Source: Henriciella sp. AS95 (GTDB lineage: Bacteria; Pseudomonadota; Alphaproteobacteria; Caulobacterales; Hyphomonadaceae). Taken from it: a stretch of DNA of 64,000 nt. Numbering within the stretch: position 1 is the stretch's first letter; each line of letters begins with the position of its first letter. Shown one piece after another: positions 36,740-45,877 of this stretch. The DNA is taken from assembly GCF_038900055.1 (NCBI RefSeq), contig NZ_JBBMQM010000001.1, forward strand, positions 1,054,001-1,118,000, read 5' to 3'. Under the pieces are notes generated by a model. The model ran no database searches and was not told where the DNA came from. It saw only the letters and a program-made list of their open reading frames with translations. The position numbers and the translations under genes are program-made.

Positions 36740-37777
36740 TCAGTTGCGGGCTTCATGTCCACACACTTCGGCGTCACCAAACTTGACCAGAAGTCTCCCG
36801 GCGGACCTTTCTGAGAACTGTGAAACAAATCCATCGACCGCCAGGTCGATGCCGGTAATTATGTTGGGACTGTCTTGCATCGCGCCAGACAGGAGCCATT
36901 CCCGGATGTGGTCCAGCGCTTGATCAAATTGGTCCTGGAAATCAAATACGACAAAGCCTCGAAGGGTTAGTCTTCTCGTAATCACGGATGTCATCTGACG
37001 GCAGCCGCGAGGCTCGCTCTTGTTGTATTCGCTGGTCTGACCGCAGACGGCGATCCGGCCGAACAATCTCATGTTCTGAATGACGGCATCAGAAATCTCA
37101 CCCCCGACATTATCGAAATAGGCGTCGATGCCTTCCGGGGCTTTTGCGTTCAGGTCATGAGCAAGTGACTTTGATGCCCTATAGTCGAGAGCGTCGTCGA
37201 ATCCGTAATGTTCGATCAGGTCACGACACTTCTCTTCGCCGCCGGCAATACCAATCACATGACACCCCAATATTTTGGCGATCTGTCCGGCGGCGCTACC
37301 GACAGAGCCTGCCGCCGACGAGATCACAACCGTCTCGCCGGGCTGGATGGCGAGCACATCCGTCAAGCCGAAATATGCCGTCAATCCTGATGGCCCCATC
37401 GCGCCGAGGGCAGTGTGGAGCGGTAAATCCTTCAAATGCTGGCTGCTAATGCGACTTATGTCAGAAGCTGCTACGACGGCATGTGTTGCCCAGGCCAGCT
37501 GTCCTACGACCAGATCGCCGGGTTCGAACAAGGCGCTTGCGGATTCCAGAACGATCCCGACGCCCATCCCTGGTATGATTTCTCCAACCTCGATCTTCGC
37601 TGCATAGGTGTCTGCGCCGATACGCGCCCGGATACCGGGAGCGACCGTGTGGTAACGAATTTCGACCAGCACCTCCTGATCTGAGGGAGAGGGAAGGTCG
37701 GTTTCCACCAGAGAGAAATTCGAACTGGAAGGCATGCCGACGACAGGCGTTGCCAAGACCCATTGCAGCGCTTTCAT
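36740..37777 (-). CDS. NADP-dependent MDR oxidoreductase (zinc-free)
   Basis: A 345-residue medium-chain reductase of the leukotriene-B4/prostaglandin-reductase (CurA) type. The start at 37777 has AAGGAG upstream; a farther upstream start would give an unlikely leader. Motifs are MGPSGLTAYFGLTDV near residue 125, SSAAGSVGSAAGQIAKILG with the nucleotide site, and IDAYFDNVGGEI near 235. No zinc-ligand cysteines are seen. Members reduce enones or 15-keto compounds. It is the last gene of the minus-strand acyl-CoA operon. Confidence 0.9.
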   Translation of the reverse strand: MKALQWVLATPVVGMPSSSNFSLVETDLPSPSDQEVLVEIRYHTVAPGIRARIGADTYAAKIEVGEIIPGMGVGIVLESASALFEPGDLVVGQLAWATHAVVAASDISRISSQHLKDLPLHTALGAMGPSGLTAYFGLTDVLAIQPGETVVISSAAGSVGSAAGQIAKILGCHVIGIAGGEEKCRDLIEHYGFDDALDYRASKSLAHDLNAKAPEGIDAYFDNVGGEISDAVIQNMRLFGRIAVCGQTSEYNKSEPRGCRQMTSVITRRLTLRGFVVFDFQDQFDQALDHIREWLLSGAMQDSPNIITGIDLAVDGFVSQFSERSAGRLLVKFGDAEVCGHEARN

Positions 37778-37881
37778 TGAGCAGTCTCCTTTAAATAGCG
37801 GAGCCAGAATCAAGACAAATAGGCAATGCTGGCGGACATGATCTGCCCGCCCCATTGGCTGTTCTCCCGCCAACGCTCCCG

Positions 37882-38640
37882 TCAGGCATTTCGCGCCATT
37901 AGACCGCCATCGACAGGCACGACAGTTCCAGTCAGATACGTTTGTGTCGGAAGGCTCATGGCGAGGGACATCTGTGCCACTTCTTCAGGACCGCCATAGC
38001 GTTTGAGGGCGGTGCGCCGCTTGGCAAAGATCACCTTGTGATCAGACGGCACGAACGACGTCATCGCCGTGTCGATGGGGCCGGGGCAGATGCAATTGAC
38101 CAGAATGCCTTCCGGACCAAGATCTACAGCCAGCGCCCGCGTCAGTCCGGCAACACCCGCCTTGCTTGCAACATATGCGCTGTCGAGTGGCGTGGCCCCG
38201 AGTGCTTCGGTGGAGGCGATGTTCACGATCCGGGGCGACTTGCTCTTTCGAAGCCAGGGCAGGGCGCTCCGGACAATCTTCTGTTGCGCAGTAAGATTGA
38301 TACTGATCATCCGGTCCCAGTGCGCGTCATAGTCCGGATCATCTATGGCGAGGAAGCCTGCGATTCCGGCATTGTTCACGACAATGTCAATGCCCCCGAA
38401 CTCTGCGGCCACGCTTTCGATGACGGCGGGAATCTTGTCCGTGAGGGCAAGGTCGATCGGCCAGGACTTCGCCTTGCCTCCTGCTTCCTCAATTTGTTTT
38501 AGCGTCGCTTCAAGACCGTCCTTGTTCCGGTCCAGCAGTGCGACCTTGGCGCCGTTCTGGGCGAACAGAACAGCAGTTGCCGCGCCCATACCGCTGCCGG
38601 CACCGGTGACAATGGCAATCTTCTTGTCGAGTTGGGTCAT
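37882..38640 (-). CDS. SDR-family oxidoreductase
   Basis: A 252-residue classical SDR with TGAGSGMG at the nucleotide site (residues about 12-19), NNAG near 88, Ser in NIASTEA and Tyr-x3-Lys in SAYVASKAG. It is likely a 3-hydroxyacyl-CoA or alcohol dehydrogenase in the minus-strand acyl-CoA operon, lying between the APH-like kinase (83 bp) and the MDR reductase (104 bp). Confidence 0.92.
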   Translation of the reverse strand: MTQLDKKIAIVTGAGSGMGAATAVLFAQNGAKVALLDRNKDGLEATLKQIEEAGGKAKSWPIDLALTDKIPAVIESVAAEFGGIDIVVNNAGIAGFLAIDDPDYDAHWDRMISINLTAQQKIVRSALPWLRKSKSPRIVNIASTEALGATPLDSAYVASKAGVAGLTRALAVDLGPEGILVNCICPGPIDTAMTSFVPSDHKVIFAKRRTALKRYGGPEEVAQMSLAMSLPTQTYLTGTVVPVDGGLMARNA

Positions 38641-38723
38641 TTGAATGGTCCTTCTGTTTATGTGTTTCGCGAAGCAAGCCTGTCGGGAGGAGATTTTCGG
38701 ACGCCACGGGTGGTCACGGCTGT

Positions 38724-39779
38724 CTATCGCCAGACGGTTCGGTTTATTCGGGCATGAGCCCGTTCAATCAGGGTTACGGACGTTTCGTGCAGAGTGTTGC
38801 CAATGGCCTTGGGCGCGGCGCCGCTGAATGCGCGCGCATAAGTGCCCTCAAGGATGATGCCGAGCTTGAAGCAGGCGAGGACGATGTACCAGTCGATATG
38901 TGACAGGTCGCGTTGTGAGCGGTCTGCATATCGCTGGATCAACTCATCAATCGACGGAAATCCTTCCCATGGCTCCACCACCAGAACCGGCAGGTCCCGC
39001 CAGGCAGGATCTCGCCATGTGCAGATGACCCAGGCCAGATCGATGAGGGGATCGCCGATGGTGGACAATTCCCAATCTATGACGGCCGCCAGTTGCGGGC
39101 CGTCATTCCGGAACATGACATTCCCTATGGCGTAGTCACCATGCATGATTCCTGGCTTGAAGTCCGGTGGCAGATTGGCACTCAGATAGTCAGCCAGCGT
39201 GTTGACGTCACCGAGTCCTTCAGCGCCGGGCCATCCTTCGTGCTTGGTGTAGCTTTCCAGCTGCGACATCCACCGACCGGCCTGACGCGACAGGTAGTTT
39301 TCTGGTTTACCGAAGTCTCCGAGGCCAAGGGCTTCATGGTCCAAACTGCCAAGTTCAGCCGCGGCGTCCACCATGGCAAACCCCATTTCGCGGCGGATCT
39401 GCGGGCTTGAACGATGCAGGTCGGGCAGGCCGGTCACAGCGTTGAAGCCATCGACCGCCTCCATCAGATAAAAGGTTGCCCCCAGAACATCCGGGTCATG
39501 GCAGACAGCGATAAAACGGGGGTGAGGCACGTTAGTGTCCGCAAGAGCGGCAAGAACCCGGGCTTCGCGGGCCATGACTTCGTTGGCTTTCGCGCGAGGG
39601 GTCACGCTTGGCCGCCGCAGGACGCAAGGGTCACCGCTGCGCTCGAATTTCGCAATAATGTTCTGTGTGCCGCCGGCAAGTTGTGTGAGGCCAGTAATGG
39701 GACCTCTTCCGATCCCATTCGTATCCATCCATCTCTCAAGTCGGACCTGATCGATACCCGGCACCGCTGAACTGTCCAT
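38724..39779 (-). CDS. APH-like phosphotransferase (ACAD10/11 kinase type)
   Basis: A 351-residue aminoglycoside-phosphotransferase-fold kinase of the branch fused to or paired with ACAD10/11. Catalytic motifs are MHGDYAIGNVMF near residue 198 and VIDWELSTIGDPLIDLAW near 220. Known relatives (mammalian ACAD10/11 and LvaA of levulinate catabolism) phosphorylate the 4-hydroxyl of 4-hydroxyacyl-CoAs. It is separated by 14 bp from the SDR, which follows the ACAD11-like gene, so the same chemistry is likely here. A resistance role is unlikely. Confidence 0.88.
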   Translation of the reverse strand: MDSSAVPGIDQVRLERWMDTNGIGRGPITGLTQLAGGTQNIIAKFERSGDPCVLRRPSVTPRAKANEVMAREARVLAALADTNVPHPRFIAVCHDPDVLGATFYLMEAVDGFNAVTGLPDLHRSSPQIRREMGFAMVDAAAELGSLDHEALGLGDFGKPENYLSRQAGRWMSQLESYTKHEGWPGAEGLGDVNTLADYLSANLPPDFKPGIMHGDYAIGNVMFRNDGPQLAAVIDWELSTIGDPLIDLAWVICTWRDPAWRDLPVLVVEPWEGFPSIDELIQRYADRSQRDLSHIDWYIVLACFKLGIILEGTYARAFSGAAPKAIGNTLHETSVTLIERAHARINRTVWR

Positions 39780-39793
39780 TCTCGGGCCCTTTT

Positions 39794-40531
39794 CTAAAGG
39801 AGCAATCCGCCATCCGCGACGAGCATCTGGCCCGTCATGTAGGATGACATCGGAGAGGCCAGGAAGAGCGCGATTGACGCCATTTCGTCAGGCGTGCCGA
39901 ACCGGCCCATGGGAATGCGCGACATCGCGGCATCCTTGTGCTTCTCATTCTCTGTTGTCTGCGCAGTCATGCGTGTGGGGATGAACCCGGGCGCGAGCCC
40001 GTTAACCCTGATCCCATGATGTGCCCAGGCTTGGGCCAGGGTCCGGCAAAGCCCGTATGCACCCGTCTTGGAGGCATTGTAGGCCGGGTTTCCTCGCGTC
40101 GCATGGAATGCGGCCGAGGAGCTGACGATAATCAGTGAACCGCTGGCCTGCTTCAGATCCTCATGGAAGCGCATTGCGCAGGCCATCAGGCTGTTGAGGT
40201 TCACATCAACGACCCGGCGGAAGCCGTCCATTTCGTATTCCTGCCGGTTGTAGAGGACCAGTCCCTGGGAGAGGACAAGGACATCTAGGCCGTCGAATTC
40301 CGCCTGATAGTCACGGACACTGTTGTAATCCGTAGCATCCATTGTCTGGTAGATCATACCGGACAGGTCGCTGTCTTCTTCATTGTCATAGTCTGCAGCG
40401 TTCGGCCTTGTTCCCCAGACCCAGACCTTTGCGCCGGCATCGCGAAACGTGCGGGCGGTTGCATTTCCAATGCCCGTCGTGCCGCCAACGACGAGAACTT
40501 TCTTACCGGAAAAATCGAGTGGATTGTTCAT
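39794..40531 (-). CDS. SDR-family oxidoreductase
   Basis: A 245-residue SDR with GGTTGIGNA near residue 16, the catalytic Ser in IIVSSSAAF and Tyr-x3-Lys in PAYNASKTG. The usual NNAG is replaced by LSQGLVL near residue 92, an uncommon variant. It lies 14 bp after the acyl-CoA dehydrogenase and 14 bp before the APH-like kinase. It probably handles a hydroxy or keto acyl group in this pathway. Confidence 0.9.
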   Translation of the reverse strand: MNNPLDFSGKKVLVVGGTTGIGNATARTFRDAGAKVWVWGTRPNAADYDNEEDSDLSGMIYQTMDATDYNSVRDYQAEFDGLDVLVLSQGLVLYNRQEYEMDGFRRVVDVNLNSLMACAMRFHEDLKQASGSLIIVSSSAAFHATRGNPAYNASKTGAYGLCRTLAQAWAHHGIRVNGLAPGFIPTRMTAQTTENEKHKDAAMSRIPMGRFGTPDEMASIALFLASPMSSYMTGQMLVADGGLLL

Positions 40532-40545
40532 TTCGTCAGCCTCGC

Positions 40546-41814
40546 TCAGCTAATGCCAAATTTTTTCTTGGCGCGAGCTTCGCGCTTGTAGGCGATATAT
40601 TCAGGGAAATCGGACTCTGCTGGCTCGACTTTTTTCAGGATCTCGCGTGCCACGACCAATTTGTGTACTTCCGTCGGCCCGTCTGCGAGACCGACATGAT
40701 GACTGTTCACCAGCGCGGCCGTAAACGGCATCTGTGTCGACAGGCCCAGGGCCCCATGCAGATGAAGGGCTCTTGCAGAGATATCATGCAGGATTTTCGG
40801 CATGATGGCTTTCACGGCAGAGACATTCTGGCGGATGGCTTTCCAGTCATGTCCCTGATCGGCGAGCCAGGCGGTTTCCAGCACAAGAAGGCGGAACTGT
40901 CTAAGCTCAATCCAGCTGTCGGCGATCTTCTCCTGAACCAGCTGCTTCTGCCAAAGCGGCTCGCCTTTTGTTTCCCGTGATCTGACGCGTTCGCACATCA
41001 TGTCATAGCACTTCGTCGCCTCAGCGATGGTCCGCATGGCGTGGTGCATGCGCCCGCCACCCAGCCTTACCTGTGCAACGACAAAAGCGTCTCCCCGGCC
41101 TCCCAGCATGTTTTCTTTCGGTACACGCACATTGTTCCACTTCACGTGGCCGTGCGTGCCTTCCGGCTCGCCATGGAAGGTATAGTCGCGGACAATTTCG
41201 ATTCCTGGCGAGTCGGCCGGGACGATGAACATCGACATACGGCGATGGAGGTTGTTTGCCTCTGGCTCCGTAACAGCCGCAATGATGTAGAACTCTGCAA
41301 AGCGTGCATTGGAGGCAAACCATTTCTCGCCACTGATGACCCAGTCATCCCCATCCTGGACCGCCATGGTCTTCACCATGGTCGGGTCGGCTCCCCCTTG
41401 AGGCTCGGTCAATGAGAAACAGGAAACGATCTCATTGTTGAGCAGCGGCTTCAGATACTTCTCCTTTTGCTCGTCCGTTCCGTAATGGGCGAGAATTTCA
41501 GAGTTCCCGGTGTCGGGCGCCTGAGAGCCGAAGACGATAGGGCCGAAACGTGAACGGCCGAACTGCTCGTTCATGAGGGCCAGCTTGAGCTGGCCATAGC
41601 CTGGCCCGCCAAGTTCCGGGCCTAGATGGCATGCCCACAATTTGCGTTTCTTGACCTCTTCCTGGAGCGGTCGAACAAGCTTTTCAAACAGCGGATCTCG
41701 AATATTCCACTGACTGCCCAGCACGTCATCCAGGGGCTCGACCTCTTCCCGCACAAATTCGGAAATCCAATCAAGCTCGGCTTGGAATTCCGGGTCTGTC
41801 TGAAATGACCACAT
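40546..41814 (-). CDS. Acyl-CoA dehydrogenase (ACAD10/11-like)
   Basis: A 422-residue FAD enzyme. Family stretches are CFSLTEPQGGADPTMVKT near residue 137, ISGEKWFASNA near 162, RLGGGRMHHAMRTIAEATK near 257 and LHLHGALGLSTQMPF near 350. The RLGGGRMHH stretch and the adjacent APH kinase place it with ACAD10/11 rather than with short-chain dehydrogenases. In that branch it removes a 4-phosphate or dehydrogenates the acyl chain. A GAGGAAAT ribosome site precedes the ATG. It heads the minus-strand operon and is divergent from a LysR gene. Confidence 0.92.
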   Translation of the reverse strand: MWSFQTDPEFQAELDWISEFVREEVEPLDDVLGSQWNIRDPLFEKLVRPLQEEVKKRKLWACHLGPELGGPGYGQLKLALMNEQFGRSRFGPIVFGSQAPDTGNSEILAHYGTDEQKEKYLKPLLNNEIVSCFSLTEPQGGADPTMVKTMAVQDGDDWVISGEKWFASNARFAEFYIIAAVTEPEANNLHRRMSMFIVPADSPGIEIVRDYTFHGEPEGTHGHVKWNNVRVPKENMLGGRGDAFVVAQVRLGGGRMHHAMRTIAEATKCYDMMCERVRSRETKGEPLWQKQLVQEKIADSWIELRQFRLLVLETAWLADQGHDWKAIRQNVSAVKAIMPKILHDISARALHLHGALGLSTQMPFTAALVNSHHVGLADGPTEVHKLVVAREILKKVEPAESDFPEYIAYKREARAKKKFGIS

Positions 41815-41946
41815 AGGTATTTCCTCAATCTGAAACTAGAACTTCAGGCCTTAGCTATCAATCGAGGGGGCGAGCGTCGAATTTGATTTTTTTTGCGGAT
41901 TAATAGGATTAGATTATAAGAAATCGCCGATTGGAAGGAATGACCG

Positions 41947-42861
41947 TTGGACTTACATGCGACACCATTGAGGGCGTTTCTGGCGGTTGCGGAGGCGCAA
42001 TCTTTCACGCGGGCAGCCGAAGAATTGAACATGTCGCAGCCGGCTTTGTCGGCGAAGATCAAGGAGCTTGAGCGTCGGTTGGGCTTCGACCTGCTCAAGC
42101 GGAGCAAACGCCATGTGGAACTGTCGCCTGGCGGACGCTCATTTCTTGCGCATGCGCGGCGTATGGTCCTCGAAACCGAATGGATGCATCAGAAGATCAG
42201 GGATATCCGAACGAATGCAGTGAGGATCGGTGTTCCCTATTATTCGTCGAACATCCCGGCGCGAACCAGGCTGACAGATGATTTCATTGCCAACCACGGG
42301 GCAGACGGCATCGAAATCATCGGAATGAGCCATGACAGGCTCTACAGGGCGCTTGCTTTTGAAGATATTGATCTTGCACTTGTGCTGGAGCCTGAAGAAC
42401 ACTGGTTTGATTCTGCGATCAGCCCCGCAGCCGAGACCGATCTGCGCGGACATATCATCGAGAGCCGTGAACTTCAGTTATCCGTACCGGAGTCGGGTGA
42501 CCTGTATGGAGAGACAGTGATCAGGGCCGCCGACCTGGAAGGCCGCTCGGTCGCGTCCATCAGCCGTGTTCACGGAGTTGCGCTATCGGAGGGACTCGCC
42601 CGTTTCCTCAATGCGCACGGAGCCACGCAGTATAAGCTGCCAGAATCGAACGCGGTATCAACGCTCCGACTCGCACGCCGGCTTCAGGTGCCAGCCATCA
42701 ACCTTGGCTGGTTCACTGAAGATACTGAGACCTGCGGGAGCCATTCCCGGACCGTTCCATTTGAAGACGAGGGGATCAGGACTCACTTCGTCATCCGGCG
42801 CCGGTCAGATTCGCTTCGGCCGCTCGCTGAGACATTCTGGACAGAGGCAACGAGCGGCTGA
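41947..42861 (+). CDS. LysR-family regulator
   Basis: A 304-residue LysR regulator starting at TTG 41947, with AAGGAATG upstream. The winged helix is LRAFLAVAEAQSFTRAAEEL through SQPALSAKIKELERRLG (residues about 8-48), followed by a periplasmic-binding-like effector domain. It is divergent from the acyl-CoA dehydrogenase operon across 132 bp with AT-rich sequence, the classic LysR arrangement, and is presumably its activator. Confidence 0.92.
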   Translation: MDLHATPLRAFLAVAEAQSFTRAAEELNMSQPALSAKIKELERRLGFDLLKRSKRHVELSPGGRSFLAHARRMVLETEWMHQKIRDIRTNAVRIGVPYYSSNIPARTRLTDDFIANHGADGIEIIGMSHDRLYRALAFEDIDLALVLEPEEHWFDSAISPAAETDLRGHIIESRELQLSVPESGDLYGETVIRAADLEGRSVASISRVHGVALSEGLARFLNAHGATQYKLPESNAVSTLRLARRLQVPAINLGWFTEDTETCGSHSRTVPFEDEGIRTHFVIRRRSDSLRPLAETFWTEATSG

Positions 42862-42871
42862 CCTGTATCAA

Positions 42872-43050
42872 GAACGGTGGTGTGAGACTAAAGCAAGGTC
42901 GTCTCTGTTTTCCCAGGATTAAGCGGGTTTGGGCAGCTAGAAGCTGGCGCCATTCCTGGAGCGCGGCGTCACGTTTGAGCTTGAAACGGGATCTTGAATT
43001 GAGGTGACGGTCGAGATTGAAGTGGTTGTGAAAAGAGGCGTGGAGAGAGC
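42872..43050 (-). mobile_element. IS6 transposase 3' remnant
   Basis: Minus-strand translation gives SLHASFHNHFNLDRHLNS and FKLKRDAALQEWRQLLAA, the C-terminal end of an IS6-family transposase. The left end (GGTGTGAGACTAAAGC near 42881) resembles the left end of the copy at 59.6 kb. No upstream transposase part remains. It lies between LysR and MFS genes that converge and abuts the MFS stop. Confidence 0.8.
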
Positions 43051-43065
43051 TTCGCTCGTTCCCGG

Positions 43066-44244
43066 CTAGCCGATATATTTTTTCGAATTTGGGCCGGTGT
43101 GTGCGCTGACCAGAAGACAAAAAGCCAGGACGACCAGGCCGATTGTTGTGTAGCTCACTTGCTGAAAAAGCCCCGACGCTCCGGGTGCGAGGCCGACAAG
43201 TGCCGGTCCCACTCCCATCCCGGCAAACGCCAGGACGGGCAAGAGCGAGGTTACGCGGTCTGTTGAGTCCGCTGCCGCGACGCTTCCCATGAGCAGGGGT
43301 AGCCCGCCGCCCCATGCAAACAGGAAGAGGCTGCTTGCGATGTAGAACTGCATGAGCGCCATATCGGCCGTGAAGAGCAGCGCGCTCAGCGCAAGCGTCA
43401 GGCAGACGGCCAGGATTGGTGCAAGACGGCCGAAGCGAGACGTGATCATCGCCGCCAGTAGGGATCCAGCGATCGCGGCCACATTGCCGAATGCCAAGGC
43501 CTGACCTAGCTGTGCATCCGCGATTTCTGCCATTGATCCGAGGATGCCGGAAAAGACCCAGAGGACACCGACGGCCGCCGAAAAGACGAAGTAGGACGCA
43601 GCCCTCAGAAGAAGTGTCATCTGAAAACGCGACCCGCTAGCCTCTGATGTCTTCAGAGCCTTCTCGGCAATCGGCCCGTGTCTCATCGTCAGCCCGACCG
43701 GAATCAGAAGTGCCTGTGTGCTAGCGAGAAAAACCATAACCTCCAGTAAGGAGTACGCCTCAGCCAGAAACGGAATCACGAGTAAGACCAGCACTGCGAC
43801 ACCAGCCTGCAATGTCAGGATGAAGGCGAAGCCGCGGTCCGGATTGGCTGACGCACCGACAATGGCCGCAGACAGCGCGATCAGGACGCCCGCGCCAATT
43901 CCTGCCAGGGCTTCAAGCAGGATGATGCCGGTGAAGTCTGTTATGAATGGGACTGCGATCTGTGCCGCAAAGGCGAACAGTGCTGAGACAATTGCGGTTC
44001 GTCGCAAGGGTAGACGATGCAGCCAAACCGTCACGAGCAATGAGCCAAAGGCTGTGCCAAGCAAGTTTGCCAGTCCGATAAGCCCGGAATCGGCCCCTTC
44101 AATCTGGAAAGCGGAGGCTATCAGAGTTGCCAATAATGGCATGGCCACCACCTGCGTAATGCCAAGTCCGCCCATCAGAATGGCAGCGATCAGCTCTAGC
44201 TGGCCGGGTTGTGTGCGCTTTTCGGTTTCGGGGGGCATGACCAT
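43066..44244 (-). CDS. MFS transporter
   Basis: A 392-residue membrane protein with about 12 hydrophobic segments. Its ATG overlaps the BetA-like stop (TAATG). Motifs are weak; LFLFAWGGGLPLLMGSVAAADSTDR near residue 305 looks like a sugar-efflux/CynX-type MFS. It is third in the PhyH-BetA-MFS operon. Choline importers are normally BCCT or ABC systems, so an MFS partner suggests a related but different compound. The 3' end abuts the IS6 scar and may have lost a few native codons. Confidence 0.85.
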   Translation of the reverse strand: MVMPPETEKRTQPGQLELIAAILMGGLGITQVVAMPLLATLIASAFQIEGADSGLIGLANLLGTAFGSLLVTVWLHRLPLRRTAIVSALFAFAAQIAVPFITDFTGIILLEALAGIGAGVLIALSAAIVGASANPDRGFAFILTLQAGVAVLVLLVIPFLAEAYSLLEVMVFLASTQALLIPVGLTMRHGPIAEKALKTSEASGSRFQMTLLLRAASYFVFSAAVGVLWVFSGILGSMAEIADAQLGQALAFGNVAAIAGSLLAAMITSRFGRLAPILAVCLTLALSALLFTADMALMQFYIASSLFLFAWGGGLPLLMGSVAAADSTDRVTSLLPVLAFAGMGVGPALVGLAPGASGLFQQVSYTTIGLVVLAFCLLVSAHTGPNSKKYIG

Positions 44245-45875
44245 TACGCGGCATCAGCTGGAAGAAGGGGCCTGCCCAGAATTTGATCGGCAGCCTTTTC
44301 CGCCAGCATCAGGGTTGGCGCGTTGATGTTGCCGTTGGTGATGTTTGGAAACACCGAAGAATCGACCACGCGTAACCCTTCCACGCCGATGACCCGGCAG
44401 TCCTGATCAACAACAGCATCAAGGTCGTCGGCGCTCCCCATCCGGCATGTGCCACATGGATGATAAGCGCTTTCGACCTCTCTGGCGACGAAGGTATCGA
44501 TATCCTCGTCGCTTTTGCAGTCTGCAGACGGGGCGATTTCGCCGCCACTGAAAGCCTTGAGGGACGGCTGATCGAAGATCTCGCGCGTCAAGCGAACGCA
44601 TTTGCGGAAGGCTTCCCAGTCAGCAGCGCTGGACATGTAGTTGAACTGGATCGACGGCGCGGCGATGGGATCGGCGGATTTCAGACGAACGCGCCCACGT
44701 GCCGTCGTGCGACCGGGGCCAATATGAGCCTGAAAACCGTGTGCCCGCACTGGTTGGCTGCCATCATAGCGGATCGCCGCCGGCAGGAAATGATACTGGG
44801 CATCGGGATAATCGGCTGTGTCATCCAGTCGGACGAAACCGGCCGTTTCAAAATGATTGCTGGCGCCAATCCCGGTTTTGGTGAGGAGCCACTGAAGGCC
44901 GGCCAAACCCTTGCTAACCGGGTTCATGTACCGGCGCAGCGTGATCGGCTCAGTGCAGCGCATCTGGAGATAGATCTCCAGATGGTCCTGCAGATTTTTG
45001 CCGACACCGCGGCGTTCGCTGACCATGTCGATGCCAAGCGGCAACAGGTCTTCGGATGCGCCGACCCCAGATAGCATGAGCAGTTTCGCCGAGTTGAAAA
45101 CCGAGGCGCTAAGGATGACTTCCTTCCGGGCAAGCAAGAGGCGCCGCTTGCCTCGATGCAGAATCTCTACGCCGGTTGCCGTGTTCCCTTTCCAGAGAAT
45201 GCGGCAGGCCAAGCCACGATGAAGCGTAAGATTTTCCCGGCTTAGCGCTGGCTTCAGATAGGCATTCGCGGCTGACCAGCGGCGACCTTTCCAGATGGTC
45301 TGATCCATCGGACCGAAGCCATCCTGTTGAAGGCCGTTGCAGTCCTGCGTTCTTGAAAACCCCGCTTCCTGGGAGGCTGCCATAAAGGCCTGGTCCAGCG
45401 GGTGCTGCTGTTCCGGCACGGTTATGTGCATGGGGCCGGACGTGCCGCGAATGGCCGGGTCTGCGCCCTCGACATTTTCGAGGCGGCGGAAATAGGGGGC
45501 GACATGACGGCCGCTCCAGCCCGCTGCGCCCTTGTCTGCCCAGCTGTCGAAGTCTCTGGAATTACCACGAATATAGACGAGCCCGTTGATGGAGGAGGAC
45601 CCGCCTAGCACCTTCCCGCGCGGCGCGGCCAATTGGCGTCCGCCGAGATGCGGCTCTGGCTCACTGCGATAGCCCCAGTCATAGCGTTTCATGTTCATCG
45701 GATAGGAGAGAGCGGCCGGCATCTGGATGAATGGACCAATGTCCGAACCGCCATATTCCAACAGAGCCACATCGTGCTCCCCGGATTCGGAGAGTCTGTT
45801 TGCCAGGACGCAGCCAGCAGAGCCCGCGCCCACGACGACATAGTCGGCCGTGCCGATTTCAAGCGATCTGGCCAT
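44244..45875 (-). CDS. betA: BetA-like GMC oxidoreductase (choline dehydrogenase type)
   Basis: A 543-residue FAD-dependent GMC enzyme of normal BetA length. Motifs are YVVVGAGSAGCVLANRLSE near residue 12, RGKVLGGSSSINGLVYIRGN near 85, NGLQQDGFGPMD near 180, GVGKNLQDHLE near 290 and the active-site His in YHPCGTCRMG near 470. It resembles E. coli BetA along its whole length. BetA oxidises choline to betaine aldehyde. A BetB homologue, two BetI-like regulators and a TonB receptor lie nearby. A related alcohol as substrate remains possible. Confidence 0.87.
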   Translation of the reverse strand: MARSLEIGTADYVVVGAGSAGCVLANRLSESGEHDVALLEYGGSDIGPFIQMPAALSYPMNMKRYDWGYRSEPEPHLGGRQLAAPRGKVLGGSSSINGLVYIRGNSRDFDSWADKGAAGWSGRHVAPYFRRLENVEGADPAIRGTSGPMHITVPEQQHPLDQAFMAASQEAGFSRTQDCNGLQQDGFGPMDQTIWKGRRWSAANAYLKPALSRENLTLHRGLACRILWKGNTATGVEILHRGKRRLLLARKEVILSASVFNSAKLLMLSGVGASEDLLPLGIDMVSERRGVGKNLQDHLEIYLQMRCTEPITLRRYMNPVSKGLAGLQWLLTKTGIGASNHFETAGFVRLDDTADYPDAQYHFLPAAIRYDGSQPVRAHGFQAHIGPGRTTARGRVRLKSADPIAAPSIQFNYMSSAADWEAFRKCVRLTREIFDQPSLKAFSGGEIAPSADCKSDEDIDTFVAREVESAYHPCGTCRMGSADDLDAVVDQDCRVIGVEGLRVVDSSVFPNITNGNINAPTLMLAEKAADQILGRPLLPADAA

Positions 45876-45877
45876 AG

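Noticed and set aside
38724-39779. Aminoglycoside resistance gene
   Set aside because: Only the fold is shared; the operon partner and motifs fit the ACAD10/11-type kinase.
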